Positions 49,806-58,886 are shown, counted from the first letter of the stretch. The stretch: DNA of 64,000 bases from Sphingomonas sp. BK345 (GCF_014193845.1 NZ_JACHZX010000002.1:682001-746000), one strand, 5' to 3'. Numbers and translations: made by a program. The notes: generated by a model from the letters alone, not told the origin.

Positions 49806-50480
49806 CTAGCGTCCGGCAGCGTCGGTGCCTTCTGGGGGTGCTACTTCGACATCCGCGCCAAGGTCGGCCGCCATCGTCAGCAGCACGTAGCGGGTCACGC
49901 GTTCGAGGCCGCTGGACAGCGGCGCCTTGGCTAGGATCTTGGCCATCTCCGGTCCGCCACCACCGGCTCGCCGAGCTGGACCTCGTCTTGGGACATGTGC
50001 AGGTTGATCCACGGGCCGAACGGGTAACCCGAATGAACGAAGCGGCTGCGTAGGTCGTAGGCGGCCGCGATCCTGCCGGGGAAACCGTCCCTCTTGAATG
50101 AGCCCCACTGGTCCTCGGCTTCCCAACGCTCGAAGAACGAGTCGTCGACCATCGACGTTATCGCGCCGACGAACCTTCGCTTGATGCCGCGGAGCCGACC
50201 GCGCAGAAAGGTCGCGAGGCGCTCTCCGTCCTCCATTTCGTTGGCTATCCGCGCAAGCGCGGCGCGGGCCTCCTCGTCGAGCGCTTCTTCCTCGCTCGGC
50301 TCGTGGAAGTTCGAGATGATCTCGCCGGCGGTGATCAGGTTGAGGTATGCCCCCTCGGGATCGTTCTCGATCGACAGGAGCGCGCGTCTGTAGAATCGTG
50401 CCGCCGACAGGAAGGTGGCCACCCGGTGGTCGTCACGCGGGGCTCCGAAGATGGGCGCGATGCGGCGGACCTCCCCCCAT
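49806..50480 (-). pseudogene. HEPN-like protein gene broken by two single-base G-run frameshifts
   Basis: A continuous protein of about 224 residues can be read only with two corrections. An ATG at 50480 lies just after the operator-like site, but its run of six Gs (50473-50478) must be five to enter the frame MGEVRRIAPIFGAP. Near 49948 one extra G is needed to pass from the frame ending QLGEPVVAD to REMAKILAKAPLSSG. The middle carries RSRFVHSG, an R-x4-H motif typical of HEPN RNases, in an all-helical context (Apea-like). Either the gene is decayed or phase-variable, or these are sequencing errors in homopolymers. Confidence 0.6.
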
Positions 50481-50482
50481 TC

Positions 50483-50520
50483 CTCACCCTGACAGCTTCT
50501 GCCACCCTCATGTGCGATGA
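50483..50520. promoter_or_regulatory. Putative WYL operator / divergent promoter, site 3
   Basis: TGACA-GCTTC-TGCCA (50490-50504) with flanks CTCACCC and ACCCTCATGTGCGATG is nearly the same as site 1 over about 38 bases. It lies between the HEPN-like gene (minus) and the small gene at 50595 (plus). CTGACA and TGCGAT are 18 bases apart. Confidence 0.6.
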
Positions 50521-50594
50521 TTCACGCTGCGGTCCTCCTCCGAGCGGCGGTCGATTCGGGGACGGGGCGGCGGCATGGCGATTGGAAAAGTGAT

Positions 50595-50801
50595 ATGGCG
50601 AAGGGTGGTGGCTTCAGGAGCGCAAGCACCGGGCGGTATGTGAGCTCGAGCTACGGGCGCTCGCATCCACGGACCACTGTTCACGAGGCGTCAGGCAAGA
50701 GCGGCAGCTCTGGCGCACATTACCGCAGCGCGATCAGCGGACGCTATGTGACAACGAAGCATGGCAAGGCCAGCCCGCACACCACGCTGCGCGAGGACTG
50801 A
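50595..50801 (+). CDS. Tiny protein with two tandem GRYV-type repeats
   Basis: 68 residues holding two copies of a motif: FRSASTGRYVSSSYGRSHPRTT, and then YRSAISGRYVTTKHGKASPHTT, separated by a Gly/Ser-rich linker. The xRSAxSGRYVTxxxAxxxPxTT pattern is found in small proteins of many bacteria and mobile elements; their function is not known to me. It starts about 75 bases after the -10-like element of site 3. Confidence 0.7.
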   Translation: MAKGGGFRSASTGRYVSSSYGRSHPRTTVHEASGKSGSSGAHYRSAISGRYVTTKHGKASPHTTLRED

Positions 50802-50859
50802 CCGGGGAGCGGCCGCCGCGTGCCGGCGGCCGCTCCTTTGACGGACAGGGGAGTTGGAG

Positions 50860-52401
50860 ATGGAGTTCGCAATCTACGCAGCGGCGGTGCTGGCGCTGGC
50901 CGCAGTCGTCCTCGGCGTTCTGATCCTGCAGAAGGTCGGTCGTCCGGCGGTGGTCCCTGACGACCTGTCGACCCGCATAGCGGTACTCGAGCAGGTCGCC
51001 AATTCCCTGCCGGGCACGTTCCGCGACGAGGCGCGGATCGGGCGGGAGGATCTGCGATCCGCGGTGGGCGCCCAGACCGAGACGCTCGAGGGCCGCTTCA
51101 CCGCGGTCGAGACGCGGCTGACCGAATTCGGCAAGGCGCAGACGGACCAGCTGGCGGACATGCGCAAGGAGGCCGCCGACGGGCGCGAGAAGCTCGAGGC
51201 GACCGTTCAGCGCAATGCCGAGAGCTTCGCCAAGACGCAGTCCGAGCGCCTGAGGGAGACGAACGACGTCGTCACCAGTCTGTCCGACCGGCTGCTCGCT
51301 GCACAGCGCGAGGGCCGTGACGAGCAGCGCGTGGCCCTCGAGGGGGTGACTACGAAAGTCGGCCTAATGACTGAGAGCAACGAGAAGCGGCAGGACGCCT
51401 TGCGCGAGACTGTCGCGAAGGGGCTCGACACGCTGCGCACCGACAACGCAGCCAAGCTCGAGCAGATGCGCGCGACCGTCGACGAGAAGCTGCAGGGCAC
51501 GCTCGAGAAGCGTCTCGGCGAGTCGTTCCAACTCGTCAGCGAGCGCCTCGAGCAGGTCCATAAGGGCTTGGGCGAAATGCAGAGCCTCGCGACCGGCGTC
51601 GGCGACCTCAAGCGTGTGCTCAGCAACGTGAAATCCCGCGGCGGTTGGGGCGAGGTGCAGCTCGGCATGCTGCTCGAGGACATGCTGACGAAGGACCAAT
51701 TCGCGACGAACGTGCGGATCCGCCCGGACTCGAACGAGGTGGTCGAATTCGCCGTCCGCCTCCCCGGCCGCGGCGGCGACGACGTCCCGCTCTGGCTCCC
51801 GATCGACGCCAAGTTCCCGCATGAGGATTACGACCGGCTGCTCGTCGCACAGGAGGGCGGCGTCGCCGACGACGTCGAGAAGGCGGCGAAGGACCTCGAA
51901 CGCGCCATCCGGCTCCAGGCTAAGACGATCTGCGAGAAGTATGTCCATCCGCCGCATTCGACCGACTTCGCGATCATGTACCTGCCGACTGAGGGGCTGT
52001 TCGCCGAGGTCATTCGTCGGCCCGGCCTCGCCAGCGAGCTTCAGTCCAAGCACCGGGTGATGGTCCAGGGTCCGACGACGCTGGCGGCGCTGCTGACTAG
52101 CCTGCAGATGGGCTTCCGCACGCTGGCGATCGAGAAGCGGTCGAGCGAGGTTTGGCAGGTGCTCGGGGCGGCGAAGAACGAGTTCACCAAATATGGACAG
52201 GTCTGGGAGAAGCTCGGCAAGCAGCTCGATACCGCCAAGCGAACGGTCGACGAGGCCGGACGCCGCACCCGAGCGGTCACGCGGCGCCTGCGGGACGTCG
52301 AGACGCTCGATATCCCCGAGAGTCCCGCCTTGCTCGAGCTGGTCGGCATCGACGGCGACGACGAAGAGGATGCGGCCGACGCGGCCGGCGGGGCGGCGTA
52401 A
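50860..52401 (+). CDS. rmuC: DNA recombination protein RmuC
   Basis: 513-residue protein: an N-terminal membrane anchor (about residues 4-24), a long coiled-coil (roughly 40-240), then the RmuC nuclease-like domain with GGWGEVQLGMLLEDML, LPIDAKFPHEDY and FAIMYLPTEGLFAE. RmuC limits inverted-repeat recombination, and members occur in defence islands. The ATG at 50860 is preceded by AGGGGAG with 7-base spacing. 58 bases separate it from the small repeated protein. Confidence 0.9.
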   Translation: MEFAIYAAAVLALAAVVLGVLILQKVGRPAVVPDDLSTRIAVLEQVANSLPGTFRDEARIGREDLRSAVGAQTETLEGRFTAVETRLTEFGKAQTDQLADMRKEAADGREKLEATVQRNAESFAKTQSERLRETNDVVTSLSDRLLAAQREGRDEQRVALEGVTTKVGLMTESNEKRQDALRETVAKGLDTLRTDNAAKLEQMRATVDEKLQGTLEKRLGESFQLVSERLEQVHKGLGEMQSLATGVGDLKRVLSNVKSRGGWGEVQLGMLLEDMLTKDQFATNVRIRPDSNEVVEFAVRLPGRGGDDVPLWLPIDAKFPHEDYDRLLVAQEGGVADDVEKAAKDLERAIRLQAKTICEKYVHPPHSTDFAIMYLPTEGLFAEVIRRPGLASELQSKHRVMVQGPTTLAALLTSLQMGFRTLAIEKRSSEVWQVLGAAKNEFTKYGQVWEKLGKQLDTAKRTVDEAGRRTRAVTRRLRDVETLDIPESPALLELVGIDGDDEEDAADAAGGAA

Positions 52402-52569
52402 GAGACAGGCCAGCGGAATGAAAACTGCACGGTCGTGCGGATCGCCTTCATCCTCTCGCAGCCATCCGCCAACTCCATCATCCCGGGCGAGCGTGCCAGG
52501 TCGAACTTCGCGCCGTGCGCCTCCCCGAGAAAGATGCGCTTGGCAGGAGGTAACGTCCGGGTCTGGCGG
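52402..52569. other. 168-bp convergent gap with a possible gene relic
   Basis: On the minus strand an open stretch translates to protein-like sequence (KRIFLGEAHGAKFDLA then RSPGMMELADGCERMK) but lacks a start and runs into rmuC antisense. It could be the remnant of a gene end between rmuC and the helicase. Confidence 0.35.
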
Positions 52570-55515
52570 TTAGCCGGATCGCTGAGGCCTGCTTATCGCG
52601 GCCAGGTTGATGGCGAGCTCGCGCGGGTTCCCATGGTCGGTCCCGACCCGCTTCAGCATCTCCATGAATGCCCCCGGATCCGGCTGGCCGAGCGCGAGCC
52701 TGTAGTAGAGCAGATCGCGAAGCATGTCCTCTTTGCGCTTGGAGCGGAGGCTGAAGCGCCAGTCGAAGCTGACGCTGACGGGCCGCCCCAGCTCGGGGAG
52801 CCACCAGCGTTCTAGGCCCGTCGGGCCGGAAGGCTGCTCGCTCGCGACCCTCAGGAGTGCGAGGAACGGGCTGTCGGCTCCCGCCCGGTCGAGCGCCTCC
52901 TCCCCGTGCCGTCGTGCGAGCGACTGCCGCACCGCGAGGCTGGCGTAGCGGGCAATCCTGCCTTCGCGCTGCTCGAAATCGACCGGGTCGCTGGGCAGGT
53001 CCCAGTGGACGATCCGTCGGCACCATTGGTGGAAGTCGAGCCCCTCCTGGCCGACCGAGGTGGTGCACAGAACGTGCGGCCAGAAGGGAGAGTTGAAAGC
53101 GCGTCGCAGCGTGTCGCTGCGGACCCGTCCACCCTTCTTCTTGCCGGCCTTGCGCTGCTCGCCTCCGGCGAACGGCGTGACCGCCTGGACGGGAATCCTC
53201 AGCTTCGCGTTCTTCCCGCGCCGGAACTGGACCAGGCTAGGGCGGTCGAGCAGGCAGTCGCCGAGTTGCTCGAGGATCGCGGGACCTTTGGCGTCGCCCA
53301 GCGGTCCGAGCAATGCCATCTGCTCGTCGATTACAGCCTCGAACCCGCCCTTGAGCAGCGCGTCCCTGAGCGCGGTGGTGTATCTCCTGTGCTTGGATGA
53401 GCCGAGGATCACGTCCGCGAAGGTGCGGTGACCGAGGTAGCCGCGGAGCCGGTTCCAAGAGAAGTCGAACACCCGCTCTAGCTGCCGCCGGTCCGCCATC
53501 GGTATCCCGTGCCGGCGTGCGCACCTCGCTACGATCGCGCCTGGAGCGGAGAGCAGGTAGTCCGCGAGCGCCGCCAGTTCGGCCGACGAGATCGAGGCGA
53601 TCGGCTCGAGGGAGCGCCAGTCCTTGGACGTCGACCTTCCGCCCGCGCCGGACGCGATCGCCGCGACCTGATTGTAGCCGCGCTTCGAGATGTGCCGTTC
53701 GATGCCGCAGGCGAGCAGCCAGTTCGCGCGCTTCCCGCTTCCATCCAGCCGGACTCCCGCCTCGCGCAGGCAGGTCGTCAGCTGTCGTTCCGCGTCCGCG
53801 CGCACGGAGGCGAGCGTGCGGCTCTCGCGCTTCGACGGTTCGACCGCGTGCGAGAGGTTCGGCCACGGCATGAACAGCGCGATGAGGGCTCCGCTCTCGG
53901 TGCCGCCCGGACGCAGGTAGGGCGGTGGCGCCTTCGTGCCCGCCGGCCTGATGCCGCCAAGGAGCTCGATCGAGAGCAGGGCGGCGATCGATGTGGGGGC
54001 GCCCCGCCACTTGCTGAAGAGCAGTGTCTTGCCCGGCTTGGGCCTCTTCGCCGACCAGGGCCCTTCCAGTCTCCACCAGGCCACCGTCGGCGGCTGCCAC
54101 GGCAGGCTCAACTCGGGCGGTCCGCCAGTCATGCCCTTGAGGGAGCGCAGCTGCGGGTGCGCCGGCCTGCCGCGTCCCGACCCCGCCTCGAAGGGCGGCG
54201 CCTTGGCGGCGCACAGCGGCTTCCAGACCTTGTAGGCGTGGAGCGTCTGCGCCGGATACGGGATCGAGCTCCACATCTGGGGCACCCAGCCGGCGAACTC
54301 GGATCCGCAGCTCTCCGCCAGGTGCCGGAACAGCCGGAGGTCGTCGGCCTCGATGTCGATCGTCGGAGCCTCGCGCTCGAAGAGGTCTTCCTCGTGGACG
54401 AGGGCACGTTCGGTGCGGGCCATGAGCGGGGCGAGCAGCGCCTCCAGCCGGGACTTCGCCGCAAGGACGGCATCCCGGATCTCGCCAGGGTGGCCGGACG
54501 TCTGCAGGGCGTCGTGGTAGGCGCGCATCGCCGCCTCCACCTCGACGCACTTTCCGGCATCGTTCGCCAAGAAGCCAGCCAGGTCGACGAGCGTCCTGTA
54601 GTGCTCGACCGGGTGCATCTCCTCGCCGTTCAGCCGCCTCAGCCGGTAGGGGGTGGCGGAAAGGAGGAGCACCGCGGGCGGCTGGTCTCCGCCGAGCAGC
54701 GCATCGACCAGGAGCCGGTGAACGTGCGCGCGCTCCGCCCTGAGCGGGTCGGGGTCGACCTCGGGTTTCGGGATGATGAGATCCGCGTAGCGGTGGAACT
54801 CGTCGAGCACGACGAGGTCCGGCCGCACGTGGCTGGACCTAAGCGCCGCGAGCGCAAAGACGGAGCGGAAGCGGCCGACGAACTCCCCGATGTCGACGTG
54901 CTTGCGTTCCAGCCAGTCGACGACCGCGCCCTCGACGCTGCCGGTGGGGCAGCCGAAGACGTCGCGCATCGCCCGCTCGATGCCGGCGAAGGTGTAGCCG
55001 TCGAGATTGGGCGCCTTCTCGTCCAGCAGCCTGCGCCCCTCGCCGGCATGTTCCTCGTCCATGCGCTCCACGACCCGTCTGATCCGGTCGTAGCGGTCGA
55101 GGAGTCGTGTGATTAGCGCCCGCTCGGCCTTCCGTCCGGTCCTCGGGCCCGGCTTCCAGCCAGGAAGGCTCGTCTCGGGGGTGAAGGTATGGATCCGGTA
55201 GCCCCGGCCTTCGTCCGGCGGCGAGCCCGGGACCAGTGCCAGCCGGTCCTCTCCCGGACGGTAGAGCTTCTCCTCTATGCCGGTCAGCGACACGAACTTG
55301 AGCCGGTTCTGCCCCACGATCTCGAGGCTGGGGCACAGATACATCACGTTGAGCCGTCGCCGGTTCCTTCGCAGACCCTCCGCGACCGAGCGCGCGATGA
55401 TCGTCTTGCCGAGGCCGACCTCGTCCGCGACGAGGAAGCGCCGGGGGCCGTCGGCCTCCAGCCGCTCGAGGGCGACCTGCACCGTCTTGCGCTGGAACTC
55501 CGCGAGTGTCGTCAC
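52570..55515 (-). CDS. SF2 (SNF2/DEAD-like) helicase of the PLD-associated operon
   Basis: 981-residue SF2 ATPase: motif I DEVGLGKT (residues 31-38), motif II DEFH, motif III SATPYRL, and motifs V-VI TSVGQEGLDFHQWCRR with QREGRIARY near the C-terminus. About 400 residues lie between the two helicase lobes. The GTG start at 55515 overlaps the PLD gene stop by 4 bases. Third gene of the operon DUF6361-like, PLD nuclease, helicase. The pairing of a helicase with a PLD nuclease is reminiscent of DISARM (drmA/drmC), but no DUF1998 (DrmB) is present. Confidence 0.85.
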   Translation of the reverse strand: MTTLAEFQRKTVQVALERLEADGPRRFLVADEVGLGKTIIARSVAEGLRRNRRRLNVMYLCPSLEIVGQNRLKFVSLTGIEEKLYRPGEDRLALVPGSPPDEGRGYRIHTFTPETSLPGWKPGPRTGRKAERALITRLLDRYDRIRRVVERMDEEHAGEGRRLLDEKAPNLDGYTFAGIERAMRDVFGCPTGSVEGAVVDWLERKHVDIGEFVGRFRSVFALAALRSSHVRPDLVVLDEFHRYADLIIPKPEVDPDPLRAERAHVHRLLVDALLGGDQPPAVLLLSATPYRLRRLNGEEMHPVEHYRTLVDLAGFLANDAGKCVEVEAAMRAYHDALQTSGHPGEIRDAVLAAKSRLEALLAPLMARTERALVHEEDLFEREAPTIDIEADDLRLFRHLAESCGSEFAGWVPQMWSSIPYPAQTLHAYKVWKPLCAAKAPPFEAGSGRGRPAHPQLRSLKGMTGGPPELSLPWQPPTVAWWRLEGPWSAKRPKPGKTLLFSKWRGAPTSIAALLSIELLGGIRPAGTKAPPPYLRPGGTESGALIALFMPWPNLSHAVEPSKRESRTLASVRADAERQLTTCLREAGVRLDGSGKRANWLLACGIERHISKRGYNQVAAIASGAGGRSTSKDWRSLEPIASISSAELAALADYLLSAPGAIVARCARRHGIPMADRRQLERVFDFSWNRLRGYLGHRTFADVILGSSKHRRYTTALRDALLKGGFEAVIDEQMALLGPLGDAKGPAILEQLGDCLLDRPSLVQFRRGKNAKLRIPVQAVTPFAGGEQRKAGKKKGGRVRSDTLRRAFNSPFWPHVLCTTSVGQEGLDFHQWCRRIVHWDLPSDPVDFEQREGRIARYASLAVRQSLARRHGEEALDRAGADSPFLALLRVASEQPSGPTGLERWWLPELGRPVSVSFDWRFSLRSKRKEDMLRDLLYYRLALGQPDPGAFMEMLKRVGTDHGNPRELAINLAAISRPQRSG

Positions 55516-57323
55516 CTGGGGAGTCCGACTGCGTCGTGGACTGCCTGGAGGAACGGCCTGACCTCCTCCACGTCGGAGAGTGCGGCGGCGCGCTCGTCCT
55601 CGTCGGCGATCGTCGCGAACATCTCCTCGAAGGAGTCGAGCATCCCCAACATCCCTCCGACGCGAGCTTCGAAGGTCTCGTGGTCGCGCGCCCAGGCCGC
55701 GAGCATCGTCTCGAGCGTGAAGATCTGCGCCAGCTGGGCCGCGGGATCCCTTGCGCCCTGCGCGCCGATCGGATCCGACCAGCGCTGGCCGCCGGTGCCG
55801 TCCACTCCGTCCAGCAGGGATCGGAGCCACTCCCGGAACCTGCTCGCGCCGACGTATCGCGCGAGCAGCGCGCTATCCCTCCGCTCGAGGTCGAGACCGT
55901 CGATCTCGAGGCTCTGGATCCACGTCCTGCTCACCTCCGGCCCGGTGAGGCTGGTCGCGCGGAAATTCACGAGCGAGGTCTGCTCGCTAGGCAGGGGCGG
56001 GTTTGAGAGCAGGCGCACGGACCGGGTGGCGGGCGCGATCTCCGACCACCCGTCCGGATCGAGGAAGGGCGAGGCCTCGAAGCGGGCGAGACGAAGCGTG
56101 TCGGGCGGGTCCTCGTCGAGCAGCAGATGCAGTCCGTCGGTGTTCTGCGACAGCCTGCACCCGACCTCGAGGAAGCCGCTGATCACGTGGTCGAGTTCGC
56201 GCTTGGCGCGCTCCTCCTCCAGCTCCTCGGTGGTGTCGACGTCCAGCGAGGCGAGCTCGACGCCGCTCTCCACGAAGCCGTGGAGCGACTCGGTCAGCGC
56301 CGGATCCGCGACATCCAGGATGGCGACCGCCTCCGCGTTGGGTCCGATCAGGCCGCGGCGCGTCAGGTTGGCGCTTCCGAGCATCAGCGCGGCCTTGTTC
56401 CCCTTCGTCACCGCCAGGAGCTTGGCGTGGACGCCGGTCGCCGGAGGTTCGTTGAACTCGCCGGCGGCCCCGTCCTGCTGCTGCTCCACAGATACCGGTG
56501 TCGCCGGGTCCGGAGCGGCATCGACATGGAACCGCACGCCGTCGAACGGTCCGCAACTCGTGCCCGCGGTCTCGGTCGTGAGGAGCCGGACCTCGCGTGC
56601 AGCGGCCTTCGTCACCTCGGCCAGGCCGCCCCGGTCGATGAACGGGCTCACCGCGCAAGCCCGCTCGGCGCGCGTCAGGAGCGGTCCCTCGACGAAGCGG
56701 CGCGTTTGGTCGGGGCGGCGCCAGAGCAGGTTGCGGACCGTCACGCCGGGAGGGGCCAGCCACTTGGCTGTCTTCAGCTCGGCCAGCTCCTCTCCGCTGA
56801 ACCTCGCATCGGCGAGCAGGTCCGCCGCAAGAAGCGCGACGTCGGGCACGGGCCGCGCCGCCTTCTCCCTGGACGTGACAAGCACGAGCCCTGCGTCCCT
56901 GTCCGTTGAGCCCGTGAGATTGCGGCTGCCGATCCAGAAGCGCCACTGCGCGCTGGAGCCGGCGGAGTATCGGACAAGGGCCGCCTTGGGATGCCAGCTC
57001 GCGCGCCGCTCGTTCGAGGGCACGGCGTGCACCATCGTGTCGAGCAGCGGGAGCACCGACCGGTGTGCGCTCGGCGCCACGACCCGGCCGAGCTGATGCA
57101 GCACCAGGAGCCTTCCTCGCATCCTTTCGAACGCCTTCACCAGCCCGAGCGGCGATGCGTCGAACTCGGCCTCGGCATCGCCGCCCAAGGCCAGGACGAG
57201 CCCGAGCATGGCGACAAGGTCGAGCGAGTAGGTCGTGACGACCGCCCGGGTGACCGCCTGGCCGGTGCCGGGTCGGAGTGCGCCGAGGATCGAGATGCGG
57301 TCGTCGCGGCGGCCGAACGTCAC
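55512..57323 (-). CDS. Phospholipase D-like (HKD) nuclease-fold protein
   Basis: 603-residue protein with two PLD half-sites: HPK...GSRNLTG (H111, K113, N135) and HAK...GSANLT (H299, K301, N319). The HxK-then-N spacing is that of nuclease-type PLD proteins (BfiI/DrmC-like) rather than lipases. The C-terminal 250 residues are helical without a recognised domain. The GTG start at 57323 overlaps the DUF6361-like stop by 4 bases. Confidence 0.82.
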   Translation of the reverse strand: MTFGRRDDRISILGALRPGTGQAVTRAVVTTYSLDLVAMLGLVLALGGDAEAEFDASPLGLVKAFERMRGRLLVLHQLGRVVAPSAHRSVLPLLDTMVHAVPSNERRASWHPKAALVRYSAGSSAQWRFWIGSRNLTGSTDRDAGLVLVTSREKAARPVPDVALLAADLLADARFSGEELAELKTAKWLAPPGVTVRNLLWRRPDQTRRFVEGPLLTRAERACAVSPFIDRGGLAEVTKAAAREVRLLTTETAGTSCGPFDGVRFHVDAAPDPATPVSVEQQQDGAAGEFNEPPATGVHAKLLAVTKGNKAALMLGSANLTRRGLIGPNAEAVAILDVADPALTESLHGFVESGVELASLDVDTTEELEEERAKRELDHVISGFLEVGCRLSQNTDGLHLLLDEDPPDTLRLARFEASPFLDPDGWSEIAPATRSVRLLSNPPLPSEQTSLVNFRATSLTGPEVSRTWIQSLEIDGLDLERRDSALLARYVGASRFREWLRSLLDGVDGTGGQRWSDPIGAQGARDPAAQLAQIFTLETMLAAWARDHETFEARVGGMLGMLDSFEEMFATIADEDERAAALSDVEEVRPFLQAVHDAVGLPR

Positions 57324-58525
57324 GACGCCTCCCTGACCCGGGCAATCATCTCGCGCACCACCGGCCACCTGTAGTCGAGCGGGGTCGCGATGCCCTTCGC
57401 CCAGTCGCGGCGCCGTCGCTCGTTGACGAGGTAGGCCCGGACGTCCTTCAGGTCTCGTTCGCGGATCGTCAGCGCGCTTGCGATCGCGTCGAGCGGAGCT
57501 CGTTCGCGGACCCAGTCCTGCACGGCCCGGATGAAGAGCTCGAGCAGCTGGTCGATGCGGGTCTCTGCCCGCAACGCGGGGACGTCGAGGTCGAGCGCCA
57601 TGTCCCGGTGCTCCTCGACGAGAAGCGGCAGGGCGTCGGCGTGGCGATGGTCCTCGGTGCCGCGGTCGTCGTTCCGCCGTTGCTCGATGAGCGCGGAGTG
57701 CGCAGCTCGCGCGATGCAGGCGACGGAGGCGGCCCGCTCCGCCAGCGCGAGCGCTTCACGGTCCGGCTTGCTGGCCGCATCGCGCACCTTGGCCGACCAG
57801 AGCGACTCGGTGGTCACGTTCCGCTCGGCCAGCCTGCTGAGGAGTGGCTGCGTCCCGTCCTTCCCCGCGCCGTGCCAGAGGGTGCGGAGGTAACGCGCCT
57901 CGTGCGGGCGGAGCGCGAAGTCGAGGACGCCGGTCCGGTTGCGCCAACCCGATGGGGGCGCCGGCAGGCCTTCGAAGAGGTCGACGGTGTTCGACTTGCC
58001 GTGGTCGCCGTCCTCCCTCGTCTCCAGGCGCGGCCACGCGCTTCGCAGCTGCGTCTCAGTGGGAGCCTCAGCGAGCCCGCCGACCGGAGCCGCCATCCGC
58101 CACGTGCGGAGCGCCGTCCAGTAGATGGTGCTCGCCCGCACGACGGGCCTCTCCTTGGCCCGGTATTTCATCCAGCCCGAGATCCCGGAACCCTCCAGCG
58201 TCCCGTCCGACCTGAGGACCGAACCGATCAGGCGCTCGGAGTAGCGCCGCTCGATCTCGAAGAGCTCGTCGACGGAGAAGCGTTTCCCGGCCGAGCCGAC
58301 GAGCAGCTCCTGGTAGGACCAGGCCACGAAGAACACGTATCTGAGCTGAGCGTGCTGGACCGAGGTGCCCGGGAAGAAGCGGTCTGCGAAGGCGAAGTGG
58401 ATGGGCGCGAAGCCGAGCTCGTCGCGCGTGCCGTCCGAAGCCGCCCCGGAGAGCAGCCTGTTGGCGGCCGCGCGGTCCGCCTCCGAGAGCATGAACCAGC
58501 CGATCGCCGGCTCGCCGCTACGCAT
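57320..58525 (-). CDS. DUF6361-like protein
   Basis: 401-residue protein whose N-terminal part (LSEADRAAANRLL, then DGTRDELGFAPIHFAFADRFF, PGTSVQHAQLRYVFFVAWSY) matches the DUF6361 pattern I recall from proteins next to PLD and helicase genes. No catalytic motif is evident. The ATG at 58525 has a weak Shine-Dalgarno. It overlaps the PLD gene by 4 bases, so the three genes are probably co-expressed as one system. Name given from memory of the family pattern, not a search. Confidence 0.75.
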   Translation of the reverse strand: MRSGEPAIGWFMLSEADRAAANRLLSGAASDGTRDELGFAPIHFAFADRFFPGTSVQHAQLRYVFFVAWSYQELLVGSAGKRFSVDELFEIERRYSERLIGSVLRSDGTLEGSGISGWMKYRAKERPVVRASTIYWTALRTWRMAAPVGGLAEAPTETQLRSAWPRLETREDGDHGKSNTVDLFEGLPAPPSGWRNRTGVLDFALRPHEARYLRTLWHGAGKDGTQPLLSRLAERNVTTESLWSAKVRDAASKPDREALALAERAASVACIARAAHSALIEQRRNDDRGTEDHRHADALPLLVEEHRDMALDLDVPALRAETRIDQLLELFIRAVQDWVRERAPLDAIASALTIRERDLKDVRAYLVNERRRRDWAKGIATPLDYRWPVVREMIARVREAS

Positions 58526-58727
58526 CCGATCGCACCATCGGCATTGCCGGTTTACTTTCTTCCCGCTCGTGCATGACTCGATGGATCTTCGCCGCCAACT
58601 CCGTGAAGCCGGAACCAAGCTGACCGAAGAGCATCGGACGCACCGCGTCCGGCGTAGAGGCCACTGCCCAGTCAGCCAAAGGATCACCCCCGGGCGCGAG
58701 TAGGCCGCAACGGCCCGGATGGGTCAA
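58518..58727 (-). CDS. Possible small protein gene upstream of the DUF6361-like gene
   Basis: A 69-residue frame (TTG start at 58727) has protein-like sequence (GGDPLADWAVASTPDAVRP then FTELAAKIHRVMHE) and overlaps the DUF6361-like start by 8 bases. No Shine-Dalgarno is visible. It could be a real first gene of the operon or the relic of a longer one. Confidence 0.4.
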   Translation of the reverse strand: MTHPGRCGLLAPGGDPLADWAVASTPDAVRPMLFGQLGSGFTELAAKIHRVMHEREESKPAMPMVRSDA

Positions 58728-58886
58728 GCGGAGCGTCGGCTTTGCTGATGCATTACAGCGGGATCGGATCGATCTCCCGTGGATCGCAAGCACCGCCCGC
58801 AGGTCGGCGGGGATGATCATCGGCGGCAGCCGTTCCTTGCCTTTTTCCCTCGCAGCCTCGATGACCCGGGTCTCGGGAGGTCGTCG
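58728..58886. other. Divergent intergenic region before the HNH nuclease
   Basis: With the small frame at 58518 it makes up the gap of about 360 bases between the DUF6361-like operon and the HNH gene. No operator-like TGACA palindrome was found here by eye. It contains TTTACTTTC-type AT-rich patches only near the operon start. Confidence 0.4.

Noticed and set aside
53509..55116. Plus-strand frame of 535 residues
   Set aside because: Shadow of the SF2 helicase gene.
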